Source: Neptuniibacter sp.
GTDB taxonomy: Bacteria; Pseudomonadota; Gammaproteobacteria; Pseudomonadales; Balneatricaceae
Length of the DNA: 56,367 bases
Assembly (NCBI RefSeq): GCF_024231755.1
Contig: NZ_JAAEQH010000233.1
Location: 1 to 56,367 of the forward strand
Reading direction: 5' to 3'
In this document: piece by piece, positions 1 to 8,100 of the stretch
How the letters are laid out: every line of letters starts with the position of its first letter
Position numbering within the stretch: position 1 is the stretch's first letter
Notes under the pieces: generated by a model
Told to the model about the DNA's origin: nothing
What the model saw: only the letters and a program-made list of their open reading frames with translations
Databases searched by the model: none
Position numbers and translations under genes: made by a program

Positions 1-140
1 AACGGCTAAAACTAAAAAGGCTCGCCCATAACACCCTGGCTCTCGGGTCGTGACGGGTTAACTCAATAGAGAAGCCTAAACATGTAGATCTTGAGGCGGA
101 GGATTGACGGACGCGGGTTCGACCCCCGCCATCTCCACCA
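1..140 (+). ncRNA. ssrA: tmRNA (ssrA), 3' portion
   Basis: The window starts inside this RNA, so the 5' tRNA half and the tag-peptide frame are missing. The visible 3' part ends in a T-arm with the TTCGA loop and the acceptor tail CCCCGCCATCTCCACCA with encoded CCA, typical of gammaproteobacterial tmRNA. tmRNA rescues stalled ribosomes and tags the nascent chain. A rho-independent terminator follows at once. The 3' end is a well-known integrase target and is used that way here: the last 17 bases are repeated at 12725-12741, next to an integrase gene. Confidence 0.93.
124..140 (+). other. attL core (tmRNA 3' end)
   Basis: The 17 bases CCCCGCCATCTCCACCA at the tmRNA end are identical to 12725-12741. 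Integration into the ssrA 3' end rebuilds a functional tmRNA tail and leaves a direct repeat at the far side. The integrase gene sits just inside the distal copy, which supports reading these as attL and attR. Confidence 0.8.
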
Positions 141-150
141 CATTCTTCGA

Positions 151-191
151 AGCCCGCTTTTCAGTAACCAACTGAAATAGCGGGCTTTTTT
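151..191 (+). terminator. rho-independent terminator after ssrA
   Basis: The arms AGCCCGCT and AGCGGGCT are extended by TTTCAGT/ACTGAAA around a short AACCA loop and followed by a T run. It lies 10 nt after the tmRNA CCA end. Another terminator stands at the same distance behind the attR copy (12754-12786), as expected when an island splits the ssrA 3' end. Confidence 0.85.
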
Positions 192-276
192 AATGTTAAG
201 CGACAGAGACAACAGCGCAAAAAGCTGCAAAGTGTCAGACCTCAGTGCCTGACTGAATGATGCTTAAAGCATAACC

Positions 277-525
277 TTACGCGGCCTTTAACTCCTCTTC
301 AATGATCCATACCGCCAGTTTGACGTGATCCGGCCTGTACTGCTTGATCAGTGCTGCCGAGCCTTCAGCCTGAACTAGACCGAACGTAGCTGAATCTTGC
401 TGTAGTACGCTCACACGAGCACCTAGAAGTGATTCGTCGCAGTCTGACTGACTAAGTAGCTCGTATGATGAGTGGTCAAGCTCTTCCTCTGCCAAGATGT
501 CGCAAAGGTGCTCGAAGCTGATCAA
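277..525 (-). CDS. small hypothetical protein, TTG start
   Basis: An 82-aa acidic protein of unknown family. The frame opens with TTG at 525-523. A 9-codon ORF beginning ATG at 551-549, with an AGAGG-like ribosome site upstream, ends in a TGA that overlaps this TTG (ATTGA). Either the two are translationally coupled, or one base has been lost or gained and an original ~91-aa protein is split. It is the first gene inside the island's left end. An inverted repeat (617-623 with 630-636) lies upstream in the putative promoter. No function is assigned. Confidence 0.4.
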   Translation of the reverse strand: MISFEHLCDILAEEELDHSSYELLSQSDCDESLLGARVSVLQQDSATFGLVQAEGSAALIKQYRPDHVKLAVWIIEEELKAA

Positions 526-913
526 TCGATGTTTGGGTTGGTTGTTCGCATGATGCGCGTTCCTCTATCGATGAATGGAACACGCATCTTACATAATATT
601 AGATAAGCTGAATATTAAGTAAGTTCTGACTTACTTACTTGATGGCGGCATAATCACACGGAAGACGGCGCTTAAACATAATCTATAACAGGTTCCGACC
701 CTGACGGTCAGGGGTTAGAACCCCTCAAGGCGCGCCACTTTTTCTACACACCTATCTCCTTGCTCCTATTCGGATATTGCTGGCCTATCCATCTGAGCCA
801 AAGGCGCACCCAAGTACCGTTTGCGGGGCGTATATACCGGTGGTCACAATATGGTCACAGTGCCGGAGGGTAGTGTTGTGGGTGTTTGTAGATCCGTCTC
901 CGGTGGAGACGGT
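526..913. other. 388-nt gap with dyad and att-like debris
   Basis: No convincing gene. It is AT-rich at 580-645, with a dyad AAGTAAG/CTTACTT (617-623, 630-636) that could be an operator for the small gene at 277-525. At 691-738 a short T-arm-like hairpin (AGGGG/CCCCT) is followed by GCGCGCCA, and GGTTCCGACCC just upstream resembles the tmRNA tail with one extra base. It may be an old attachment-site scar, but no full tRNA can be folded. Two TGGTCACA motifs follow at 841-860. Confidence 0.3.
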
Positions 914-2035
914 CTACAAGTTAGAGGAGCTGGCTGATAAGTATGCAGTTTTGGTTTTTTGCATGACGTCTAAAATCGCAAGTGCGACACTTGTATGAAA
1001 GCTGCCCTTTATCACTTCATCACGAATGGTGGTACTCAAACAGTGTTGATGTTCCCCATCGGAAAATTGCCCGCAATAATCAGAAAAACGCCAAGCATGG
1101 TGATGTCTATTGAATTGTACCAATTCAAGTAACTGGGTCTGGTCTTCAGGAGAGCTCGTTAGGTGCTTAATCAATGTTGGAGAGTCAGCCTCTGCATTGA
1201 TGACTCTGCTTGCGAGAAAGCGTGCGTGATGAGCTTTAATCGTCAGAGGTAGGTTCTGGGGTCGTTTGGCTGTGATTAGCCACATCCACATGGGTGGTTT
1301 GGTGCGATACCATTCTTCCACATGATCAAAGTAAACGTTCCAAGGTAAATGAAATTTTACTAACTCAATATCTTCTAGCCCTTGATCGCACAATCGTTCT
1401 TCTAACTCTTCTTTTATCCAGAACTTCTGTTGGGGAAAGTCTGCCTGACCACGAATATAGCCAAATAAATTATTCATGTATTTTGAGTGGTAACTTGTCA
1501 CCTTTTTGTAGGCTTCTGATTCTGAGAGGCCTACGATTTCGATGAAATAAGCTAGCTGAAGATTTGTGTAGTAGAGCCGTGCTTCGAAAGAAGGTAGAAG
1601 CAGGATGCAATCACCACCTGGTTTGAGATTCCGAAGGATGCCATTGATAGCTTTCTCAAAGTCAGAGAACTGCTCTGGTAGCAGGCTTGAAACTGCTATT
1701 GCTAGGTCTAATTTGGTGGGAGCTGAAAATTCATGAATAGAGGATTGGATGAATTCTACGTTCTCTAACTCAAAGTGTTTTTTCCGTGCTTGCTCAAGCA
1801 TGTTCAAGCTTTTATCGACAGCAAAAACCTGTTTAGCTTGATGGAGGTAGGGCAGCAGGTTGCCTGTGCCTGTACCCAAATCAGCAATGACGCTATCACT
1901 GCCGACTAGTAGTTTTATGATCTTAGTAAGTGGGCGGCAAGCATCTTTGTCTTTAAAAATGCTAATTATGTTTTTGTCATAATCAACCATTTGATCCCAA
2001 AAATTGTTTTCTGTGGAGTCCTTCGTTCTTCTCAT
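914..2035 (-). CDS. class I SAM-dependent methyltransferase
   Basis: A 373-aa protein with a Rossmann methyltransferase core: motif I (DLGTGTG, residues 52-58), the post-I acidic strand VFAVDKS (70-76), and a later LKPGGDCILLLP strand. The C-terminal ~150 residues are not recognised and may set substrate specificity. It starts 26 nt after the YcaO stop on the same strand and is the third gene of the operon, after the Calx-beta protein and YcaO. Methyltransferases are common tailoring enzymes in azole RiPP clusters, so modification of the YcaO product or of the precursor C-terminus is a reasonable inference. Substrate is unknown. The gene is AT-rich like YcaO, consistent with horizontal acquisition. 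Confidence 0.8.
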   Translation of the reverse strand: MRRTKDSTENNFWDQMVDYDKNIISIFKDKDACRPLTKIIKLLVGSDSVIADLGTGTGNLLPYLHQAKQVFAVDKSLNMLEQARKKHFELENVEFIQSSIHEFSAPTKLDLAIAVSSLLPEQFSDFEKAINGILRNLKPGGDCILLLPSFEARLYYTNLQLAYFIEIVGLSESEAYKKVTSYHSKYMNNLFGYIRGQADFPQQKFWIKEELEERLCDQGLEDIELVKFHLPWNVYFDHVEEWYRTKPPMWMWLITAKRPQNLPLTIKAHHARFLASRVINAEADSPTLIKHLTSSPEDQTQLLELVQFNRHHHAWRFSDYCGQFSDGEHQHCLSTTIRDEVIKGSFHTSVALAILDVMQKTKTAYLSASSSNL

Positions 2036-2061
2036 TTAAAGCCCGCTTATGTTTGATGCAC

Positions 2062-3288
2062 TTATACAAAGGGGTGCGGGAATGAATTAATTGCTAGTTG
2101 TTTTGGAAAAAAAGTGCTTCTATCGTATCTGTCGCCTTCATCAATGTGCAAAGGGTGAAGATCAGGAATAATAGCTTTGTAAACAAAGAATCCATTATCT
2201 TCTATAGCGGGATCACTGAGCCTTTTGTAATAAATATCAACCTGTTTTTTATTAAGCAGTTGTTGAACTTTTTCTAGGCCTTCGCTCGGCTCTGTTTCTC
2301 TTTTTGATAATTCAATGTGTTTTGAAGACGATAGCATTTTTTTTAGCTTCACCTTATTTTTTATATCGCGCCAATAAGCGATTCTTTTAAGCTTATGCTC
2401 AGAGGAATGGTTCCAATTCCTAATTTGATATTCGCACCAAAGCTTGTTTCTTACTGCCTCTAGGAATGAGGCATTGATAGCATCATGGCCATTTAGCGAA
2501 GTAGAAATCCCGATAGACAATGGATAATTAGTGCTTAGATTTGAGTTGTCTTCTATACAGCACATAATTGTATCGTATTCGTGATCGGGGTTAATTTTGA
2601 ATAGAGTAATTTTGTTATTGCTTATTTCTAATCTTTGAATTATTTCAGAATGAAGGTACTGCAGTTGTTGGTTTTCAACTATAGAGAATGGTGCCGAGTC
2701 TGATAAGAATAGCGTTATGAAATCGTTTCGTTCGATCACTTCAAGTATTGCATATAGCTTTGCTGAGCATTCACTAGTTCTACTACAAGTGCCTGTACTA
2801 CTTGGGCCTCTGAAGTAGAATTTATCTAGAGTAAAGGGGCAATATATTAACTGCGCAGGTATTAGTGTTTTTGTGCCATCCGATCGTTCACACTCTGTCC
2901 AGTGAAGCTCAATCTCTTGGCTGTAGTTTTCTAAAGCTCTTTTGTTATTGCATAAGGCATTTAGGTTTAATGTAGTCCCAGTATTCTTGATTTTTTCTAT
3001 CACAAGGTTTTGAGGTCTAAAGATGGATAGGCAATACCTTTCCAAAGACTCTGAAAGTGTTTTACGTATCGATAGGTATATGTTTTTATCAAAAGCACTA
3101 GAGCTGCCGATGATGCTTAACCCATCTTGGGAATTAGTTTTTGCGAAGCTATATACGTAACCAAGCTCTATAGCAAAGTGATCTAGCTGCTTTAGCTCCT
3201 GCGAAAAATTTAATTCTAAATTTAAGCTTGCAAGTGAAAGTAAATCCTTTTTAAGTTTTTGAAAATAAGGGCCTTTATCAACTACCAT
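2062..3288 (-). CDS. YcaO-domain protein (azoline cyclodehydratase-like)
   Basis: A 408-aa protein. YcaO hallmarks are ESLER (residues 80-84) in the first ATP-binding helix, the loop SSTGTCSRTSE (163-173) followed by EVIER (183-187), and a third acidic helix FLEAVRNK (275-282). The end is FPHPFV, close to the proline-rich C-terminus of RiPP-type YcaO cyclodehydratases. These enzymes use ATP to turn Cys/Ser/Thr next to a peptide bond into azolines, or make thioamides and amidines. The start ATG lies 3 nt after the Calx-beta stop, so the two are probably translationally coupled. The usual ExxQ element reads E277-AV-R280 here. No E1/ThiF-like partner, TfuA or flavin dehydrogenase is visible nearby, so the exact chemistry is inferred. 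Confidence 0.85.
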   Translation of the reverse strand: MVVDKGPYFQKLKKDLLSLASLNLELNFSQELKQLDHFAIELGYVYSFAKTNSQDGLSIIGSSSAFDKNIYLSIRKTLSESLERYCLSIFRPQNLVIEKIKNTGTTLNLNALCNNKRALENYSQEIELHWTECERSDGTKTLIPAQLIYCPFTLDKFYFRGPSSTGTCSRTSECSAKLYAILEVIERNDFITLFLSDSAPFSIVENQQLQYLHSEIIQRLEISNNKITLFKINPDHEYDTIMCCIEDNSNLSTNYPLSIGISTSLNGHDAINASFLEAVRNKLWCEYQIRNWNHSSEHKLKRIAYWRDIKNKVKLKKMLSSSKHIELSKRETEPSEGLEKVQQLLNKKQVDIYYKRLSDPAIEDNGFFVYKAIIPDLHPLHIDEGDRYDRSTFFPKQLAINSFPHPFV

Positions 3289-3291
3289 ATG

Positions 3292-5838
3292 CTAGATCCC
3301 TCCGCCACAACTACCGTCTCCTGCGTCATCTCCCCCATCTGTAGTTGGTTCTCTACCTATAAGTGTAATAATCGATTCAGCATCCAAAATTTCGGCATTA
3401 ATGGCATTGCTTAGCTCAACGTAGAAACGCTCATTCGATTCATTGCTGGAATCATCTCGAAGTTCAACACTGATATATTTGTAAATATCACCCTCTTCGA
3501 AGGTAAGAGTACCACTAGTGTCATAGTAGTCGATCCCTCTTTGGGCAGTGCCTTCGGTAGTAGCGTAATCAACTGTGCTCTGTGCCCCCAGTTCTCCACT
3601 GCGGGTTACTGTAATGTTGGCAGTACCACTGCTTTCGTTGGCGGTTCTGTTTGAGATCGTCAGATATGCACCATTAGCATCAATGGTCACAGTGGCTTCA
3701 GCATCACCCAGTGTTGAGTTAGTTGCGTTATCTAGCTTAAACAGGAAGCTCTCTGCATCTTCCGGTAGTGTGTCGTCGATAATATCGATCACAACCGTCT
3801 GCTCTGTCTCACCTTCAGCAAAGGTAAGGGTACCACTGGCTTCTGTGTAGTCATCCCCTGAGCTAGCCGTCACATCTTCGGTGAAGTATTCAACCGTGCT
3901 TACAATGCCTGTAGAGCCTTCTCGGGTGACAGTGATTGATACGGTGCCTGCACTTTCATCAACAGTTGCATCGACTACTGAGATCACAGCTTCATCATCT
4001 CGAATAGTGACTTCAACCTGATTCTCTTCAATGTGTGCAGTAATAGCATTGGCTAGGTTAAAGAAGAAGGTTTCGTTCTCTTCCTGTGTGTTGTCATCGA
4101 TGATGTCTATATCAAGGGTCTTTTCAGTCTCACCCTGTTCGAAGGTCAGTGTGCCATCGGTAGCCACATAATCACTACCGGCTTCGGCATCATTATCTGC
4201 TGTTGAGTATTCAACTGTGGTGCTGTTGGCTGTACCTGTACGGGTAATGGTTAAGGTAACCGAGCCATCACCTTCGTTAACGGATACATCGGTAATGTCG
4301 ATGCTGTGTTCATCGTCTGCAATGGTGACAGTGGCTCCGGCATCATTGATTACACCGTTAGTGACATTGGTCAGATTCAGCTGGAAGCTTTCATCGCCTT
4401 CGTTCTCATCATCATTGATGATTGGAATCTCAATCTGCTGTTCGGTTTCATCTGCTGCGAAAGTCAGAGTGCCGGATGTCAGTGTAAAGTCTTCACCTGA
4501 AGTGGCTGTATCGCTGCTGGTAGCGTAGTCCACCGTAGTGACTACCTGAGTTGCCCCTGAACGGGTGACTGTTACTAGTGCTGTGCCTGCATCTTCATTA
4601 ACGCTGATGTCAGTCATTGCCAGTAATGGATCGTTATCAAGGATAGTGATCGGAATAATGGAAATTGGTGTGGTGATAAATATCAGATCAGAGTTGTTAA
4701 CAAACAGGTTGGCGATCAGGTTAAAACTTTCAGTGTCTTCGGGATCAAAGTCATCGATCAGCTGAATCTGAATCGTCTTCTCTGTCTCACCTGCTTCAAA
4801 GGTCACTTCACCACTTATCGCTGTGTAATCGCTACCCGCTAGAGCGGAGTCATCTTCGGTTTGGTAAAGAAAGGAGTTGGTTTGGCTGAGATCACCGGTG
4901 CGTTTGAAGGTCACAGTGATACTGCCATCACCTTCACTGGTTGGAACAATATCTTCCACAGAGATCACCACATCATCATCCAGTATGGAAACGGTGGCAG
5001 TGTCGTCTGGGATGGTTAGGTTATCCGGTTCAGAGAGAGTAACAGTGAAGGCTTCAGTCTCTTCAATATCGTTATCTCTGTAGATGGTGATGTCTAAGGC
5101 TGCAGTTGTCTCACCTGTTTTGAACGTAACCGTTGTATCAACAGACTCAAAATCTGCATAGGCACTGGCAGTACCATTCTGTGTTGTGACTTTAAAAGAA
5201 CTCTCAGAATAGATAGAGCCTTCACGGGTAAACGTAACGGTAGCAGTGTCTTCTGCTTCGCTGATGGATACATCATCTACGGACAACGTAGGATCATCAC
5301 CCAGTGTAGTGATCAGTCGAGCCAGATCACCCAGCCCACTCAGTAACTCTTCAGCTTCATGACCAATGCTGGAAAGCCAGTTACGAACTTCAGCTGCTAC
5401 GTCATTACCTCTATAAAGGTCTTCGAGTGAAAGCGTCGTCAGGGTATCGGTAAAACTGTTCGCTGCATCCAAACGATTCTGGATGACTTGAGCATCGTTA
5501 TTCTGTGCGCCGTTGAGCAGGTCTAATGCTATAGACTGCAAGGTTACAGCGGGATTGTTCTCAAGCTGATCTACCCATATATCAAGTATCAGTTGTGATT
5601 CTGGATCACGATTGAACAACTGTTGGTAAAGAGCAGTAATGGTCTCAGCAGAACTCAAGCCACCAAAGCGTGCTTCTGCTTCAGGTGATGTGCCAAAGGC
5701 TTCGATGATGGCAGATAGATCACCACCTACCGCATCCAGCGCTTCAGCCCATGCTTGCTGACCACCCGGATCAGCTGCACGTCCATAATAGGCGATGTAG
5801 ATTTTCTGAACCTGATCGAAGTAATCGCTTGCTGCCAT
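3292..5838 (-). CDS. DUF4214 + Calx-beta repeat protein with SCGGG tail (candidate YcaO substrate)
   Basis: An 848-aa acidic protein. Residues ~8-135 form a DUF4214 domain (IYIAYYGRAADPGG...). About six Calx-beta repeats of ~100 aa follow (starting near 184, 290, 405, 512, 617 and 723), each with the VTVTRSG and GTLTFAxGETE patterns. The tail after ~830 is flexible and Gly/Asp-rich and ends GDGSCGGGI. Cys844 is the only cysteine in the protein. The tail resembles the GSCG bis-heterocycle site of microcin B17, and a YcaO gene begins 3 nt downstream, so I infer that the C-terminus is a modified core and the rest is a large carrier. No N-terminal signal peptide is seen; the export route is unknown. 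An AGGGA/AGG ribosome site precedes the ATG. The domains are clear; the substrate role is inference. Confidence 0.85.
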   Translation of the reverse strand: MAASDYFDQVQKIYIAYYGRAADPGGQQAWAEALDAVGGDLSAIIEAFGTSPEAEARFGGLSSAETITALYQQLFNRDPESQLILDIWVDQLENNPAVTLQSIALDLLNGAQNNDAQVIQNRLDAANSFTDTLTTLSLEDLYRGNDVAAEVRNWLSSIGHEAEELLSGLGDLARLITTLGDDPTLSVDDVSISEAEDTATVTFTREGSIYSESSFKVTTQNGTASAYADFESVDTTVTFKTGETTAALDITIYRDNDIEETEAFTVTLSEPDNLTIPDDTATVSILDDDVVISVEDIVPTSEGDGSITVTFKRTGDLSQTNSFLYQTEDDSALAGSDYTAISGEVTFEAGETEKTIQIQLIDDFDPEDTESFNLIANLFVNNSDLIFITTPISIIPITILDNDPLLAMTDISVNEDAGTALVTVTRSGATQVVTTVDYATSSDTATSGEDFTLTSGTLTFAADETEQQIEIPIINDDENEGDESFQLNLTNVTNGVINDAGATVTIADDEHSIDITDVSVNEGDGSVTLTITRTGTANSTTVEYSTADNDAEAGSDYVATDGTLTFEQGETEKTLDIDIIDDNTQEENETFFFNLANAITAHIEENQVEVTIRDDEAVISVVDATVDESAGTVSITVTREGSTGIVSTVEYFTEDVTASSGDDYTEASGTLTFAEGETEQTVVIDIIDDTLPEDAESFLFKLDNATNSTLGDAEATVTIDANGAYLTISNRTANESSGTANITVTRSGELGAQSTVDYATTEGTAQRGIDYYDTSGTLTFEEGDIYKYISVELRDDSSNESNERFYVELSNAINAEILDAESIITLIGREPTTDGGDDAGDGSCGGGI

Positions 5839-5941
5839 CCTATGCTTTCCCTGTAAGCTTGAGACTGTGTATAAAGAATAAGCAGAGTCTAAAGTAAGTG
5901 GATAGATGGTGGCAATATGAACAGTTGTAGTAGGTGGGTGT
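5839..5941. promoter_or_regulatory. divergent intergenic region of the YcaO operon and SRAP gene
   Basis: This 103-nt gap separates the leftward Calx-beta/YcaO/methyltransferase operon from the rightward SRAP gene, so both promoters should lie here. It is AT-rich, but I cannot name a specific operator. Confidence 0.35.
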
Positions 5942-6622
5942 ATGTGCGGCTATTTTGAGTTTGATCATGATGCCTTTAGCGCAAAGAGCATGTTAAAGGT
6001 GCCTGCTTTATCTAGTTTGTCTGGCCAGTTCAGACTGAACAGTGGCAGTGGCCCTGCATCATCTGTAGATATGATCATTCAACGTGAAGGTGAAGTAACA
6101 GTGGCACCGGCTATCTGGTGGTTGTTACTGGATCGTGAGACGCTAAAACCATCACGCTACACCTCTTTCAATACTCGTTCTGACAAGCTTCATGTGCGCA
6201 ACTCTGCAGGCTTTCATCCGTATCGTAACCACCGTTGTATCGTACCTGCTACAGGTATTGTCGAAGGTGAAGGCGCTAAAGGTAACCGGCGTTACCATTT
6301 GATAGAACCTGAGAACACAGCCTTTGCGCTGGGTGGTTTGTACAAGGAGTGGTTGAACCCTGAGACGGGTGAACATGCGTATTCTTGCTCTGTTATTACG
6401 TTGCCACCGCATCCGAAGTGGCAAGGGATTCACAGTAAATCGACACCGTTGTTTTTGCCCCATGATGATAGTGAACTGATCGAGAAGTGGCTTGATCCTG
6501 AATGTGATGATGTGAGTCAGTTCGAGGGGGTATTGAAGCCAGAGTTAAGAGATACTTTGAGAGTGACACCGGTAGATAGGCCTTCGAGCCGTGTGGCTGT
6601 GGGTGATCCGTTTACAGTGTGA
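5942..6622 (+). CDS. SRAP-domain protein (YedK/HMCES-like)
   Basis: A 226-aa protein that starts MCGYF, leaving Cys2 as the new N-terminal residue after Met removal. In SRAP proteins this Cys forms a thiazolidine crosslink with abasic sites in single-stranded DNA. The core motifs are present: NTRSDKL (~77-83), RCIVPATGIVEG (~98-109) and the histidine of WQGIHSKSTPLFL. The canonical MCGRF reads MCGYF and the usual HxRMP reads HSKSTP, so it is a divergent member. It is transcribed away from the YcaO operon. SRAP genes are frequent on phages and islands, where they fit single-stranded DNA stages such as HUH-type replication. Confidence 0.85.
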   Translation: MCGYFEFDHDAFSAKSMLKVPALSSLSGQFRLNSGSGPASSVDMIIQREGEVTVAPAIWWLLLDRETLKPSRYTSFNTRSDKLHVRNSAGFHPYRNHRCIVPATGIVEGEGAKGNRRYHLIEPENTAFALGGLYKEWLNPETGEHAYSCSVITLPPHPKWQGIHSKSTPLFLPHDDSELIEKWLDPECDDVSQFEGVLKPELRDTLRVTPVDRPSSRVAVGDPFTV

Positions 6623-6787
6623 GCAAAAGACTACCACCCGTTGCTCATCTTCATCACAAACAGCAAAGAGGGATCAGTAACCACTCTGCTTCCCCTTTGT
6701 TTTCTCTGAGCCGTTCATGCTGTGCCGGTGCTCTGGCCACTCTAGTCTCGATGTTCATAGCCCTGCTCTGGTTCAACAGCTGTTTAG

Positions 6788-7927
6788 CTAAGACTTAATC
6801 TCCAGCCCTTTCTTCAGTATTTCATTCTGTACTTCAATAATCGCTTCTAGGGCAGTTTTGCCCATTGGGCCCGAAGTGCCACTATCAGGTCCAAAATCTG
6901 ACAGCTTAAGCAGCTCTCCGTGTGTTATGGTTTCACTTTCGGCCTCTGCCTCAGGCAAGCCCGGCCCGGAGTATCTATCCTCATCAGTCTCGGAGCGTAG
7001 CGCCTCAGGGACAGAATAACGATCTTTATCGTCGATTCCTTCATGATCATTCAGCGGCTCTTGGTTTTCTGGCTCATAAGCCGGAGGCTGAAACGCTTCA
7101 GGATCGTTCTTAGCGGCTTTCTGTTCAGGGTTATAATTATTACTGCGGTACAGCTTAGATTGATCTCTCAAATCGTCCCATAGTTTACGTGCTTCCATTG
7201 TGCATTCTCGGCTGACCTTCAGCGGATCATCTACGTATAGGCTGGATATGTTTAGGTGCTTGGTTAGGTACTGGGGCCATCCGGCATCACATCTGTAGGT
7301 ATCAAATCTCAGCGCAAATCGCTTAAAATTCTCTTCTGCCTGATATGTGTTGAGACCATGAAGGGCTTGTTTCGCAGGGTTCTTGCGGTAAGCATCCGTT
7401 GCTTCTTCACGAGTCAAAAGCAGCTCGCCATGCACGTGTGGGCGACCTCTGCAGCCTCTTACAGCGACCTCAACCTGAAAGAAGTAAGGTACATCACGAC
7501 CTGTAGCTCGTTGCAGCTGTTGCTTCACATTCTTGCGAAGCTTAGCTGCGCATCCTCGCTGATCTGTGCGCATCGACTGAATTAGTTCCCGGCTCAGGTT
7601 GAACGTGAACGGCACGACAACCAACCCATCACGTGCCGCCAGTCGTTTCATTGCTAAGTGATACAGAATTGCTTTGGTCTTGTCAGTAAGCCTTCGCCAC
7701 TCTGGTAGAGTCTTAACACCGTTATCTTGGAAGTGTTGATGTAGCTGTGGGTATATTACTAAAGTGGACAGCGCAGGATCTGAAAGTCGATCTTCTGTAG
7801 CCTCCAACGCACGGGCGATGCCCTTGTTCTTCAGTAGGTTTCGAGGTTCTCTACGTGAGCTCTTTTTGTCGTTTTTATCCGTGAGCACTCGCGGCAGTGT
7901 ATGGTCGTAAAAAGCTCTGTGGAGCAT
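6788..7927 (-). CDS. HUH-type replication/relaxase-like protein
   Basis: A 379-aa protein. The key motif is RGRPHVHGELLL, giving the HxH pair H164/H166 of HUH endonucleases, followed ~50 residues later by QYLTK (Y220, K223), the expected position of the nucleophilic Tyr with a conserved Lys. The C-terminal ~120 residues are acidic, Pro-rich and probably disordered. HUH proteins nick one strand to start rolling-circle replication or transfer. It lies downstream of the HTH gene at 8101-8628. The intervening 173 nt holds repeated dyads that could be its origin. The HUH assignment rests on motif spacing only. Confidence 0.6.
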   Translation of the reverse strand: MLHRAFYDHTLPRVLTDKNDKKSSRREPRNLLKNKGIARALEATEDRLSDPALSTLVIYPQLHQHFQDNGVKTLPEWRRLTDKTKAILYHLAMKRLAARDGLVVVPFTFNLSRELIQSMRTDQRGCAAKLRKNVKQQLQRATGRDVPYFFQVEVAVRGCRGRPHVHGELLLTREEATDAYRKNPAKQALHGLNTYQAEENFKRFALRFDTYRCDAGWPQYLTKHLNISSLYVDDPLKVSRECTMEARKLWDDLRDQSKLYRSNNYNPEQKAAKNDPEAFQPPAYEPENQEPLNDHEGIDDKDRYSVPEALRSETDEDRYSGPGLPEAEAESETITHGELLKLSDFGPDSGTSGPMGKTALEAIIEVQNEILKKGLEIKS

Positions 7928-8100
7928 GATTTAATGTGCCTAAAAATTAGTTTACCCTGCTCATGCAGGGCGTATTGTATAAGCATTAATTTTCAAAACA
8001 CCTGATAGGCGATGAGCCCATCAGGGTCTATATATGGACGATTTCTCTAGACTATTGACAAGCTGATGGGTCATTAGCGGCGCATCAGCGTGTCATTCAG
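7928..8100. promoter_or_regulatory. paired dyads upstream of the HUH gene (origin or operator candidate)
   Basis: Two dyads share one half-site: CCTGAT (8001-8006) with ATCAGG (8020-8025), and GCTGAT (8062-8067) with ATCAGC about 20 nt further. The CTGAT/ATCAG unit thus occurs four times in ~90 nt just before a Rep-like gene. This layout suits a rolling-circle nick site, iterons or an autoregulatory operator. The function is inferred. Confidence 0.35.

Noticed and set aside
691..738. A possible tRNA gene
   Set aside because: Only a T-arm-like hairpin with a 6-nt loop and a CCA-like end are seen; no acceptor 5' strand, D arm or anticodon arm can be placed.
777..998. A 73-aa plus-strand ORF overlapping the methyltransferase end
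   Set aside because: No family resemblance; it overlaps the methyltransferase stop and the att-like debris.
3292..3350. A C-terminal sorting signal (GlyGly-CTERM or LPxTG type)
   Set aside because: No terminal hydrophobic helix and no basic tail follow the Gly/Cys motif.
3575..5276. Several plus- and minus-strand ORFs of 60-103 aa inside the Calx-beta gene
   Set aside because: They are alternate-frame shadows of a repetitive coding sequence and show the same periodicity; the 848-aa frame has clear domains.
3292..5838. An RTX toxin with type I secretion
   Set aside because: No GGxGxDxxx nonapeptides, and no ABC/MFP transporter genes nearby; Calx-beta repeats explain the acidic pattern.
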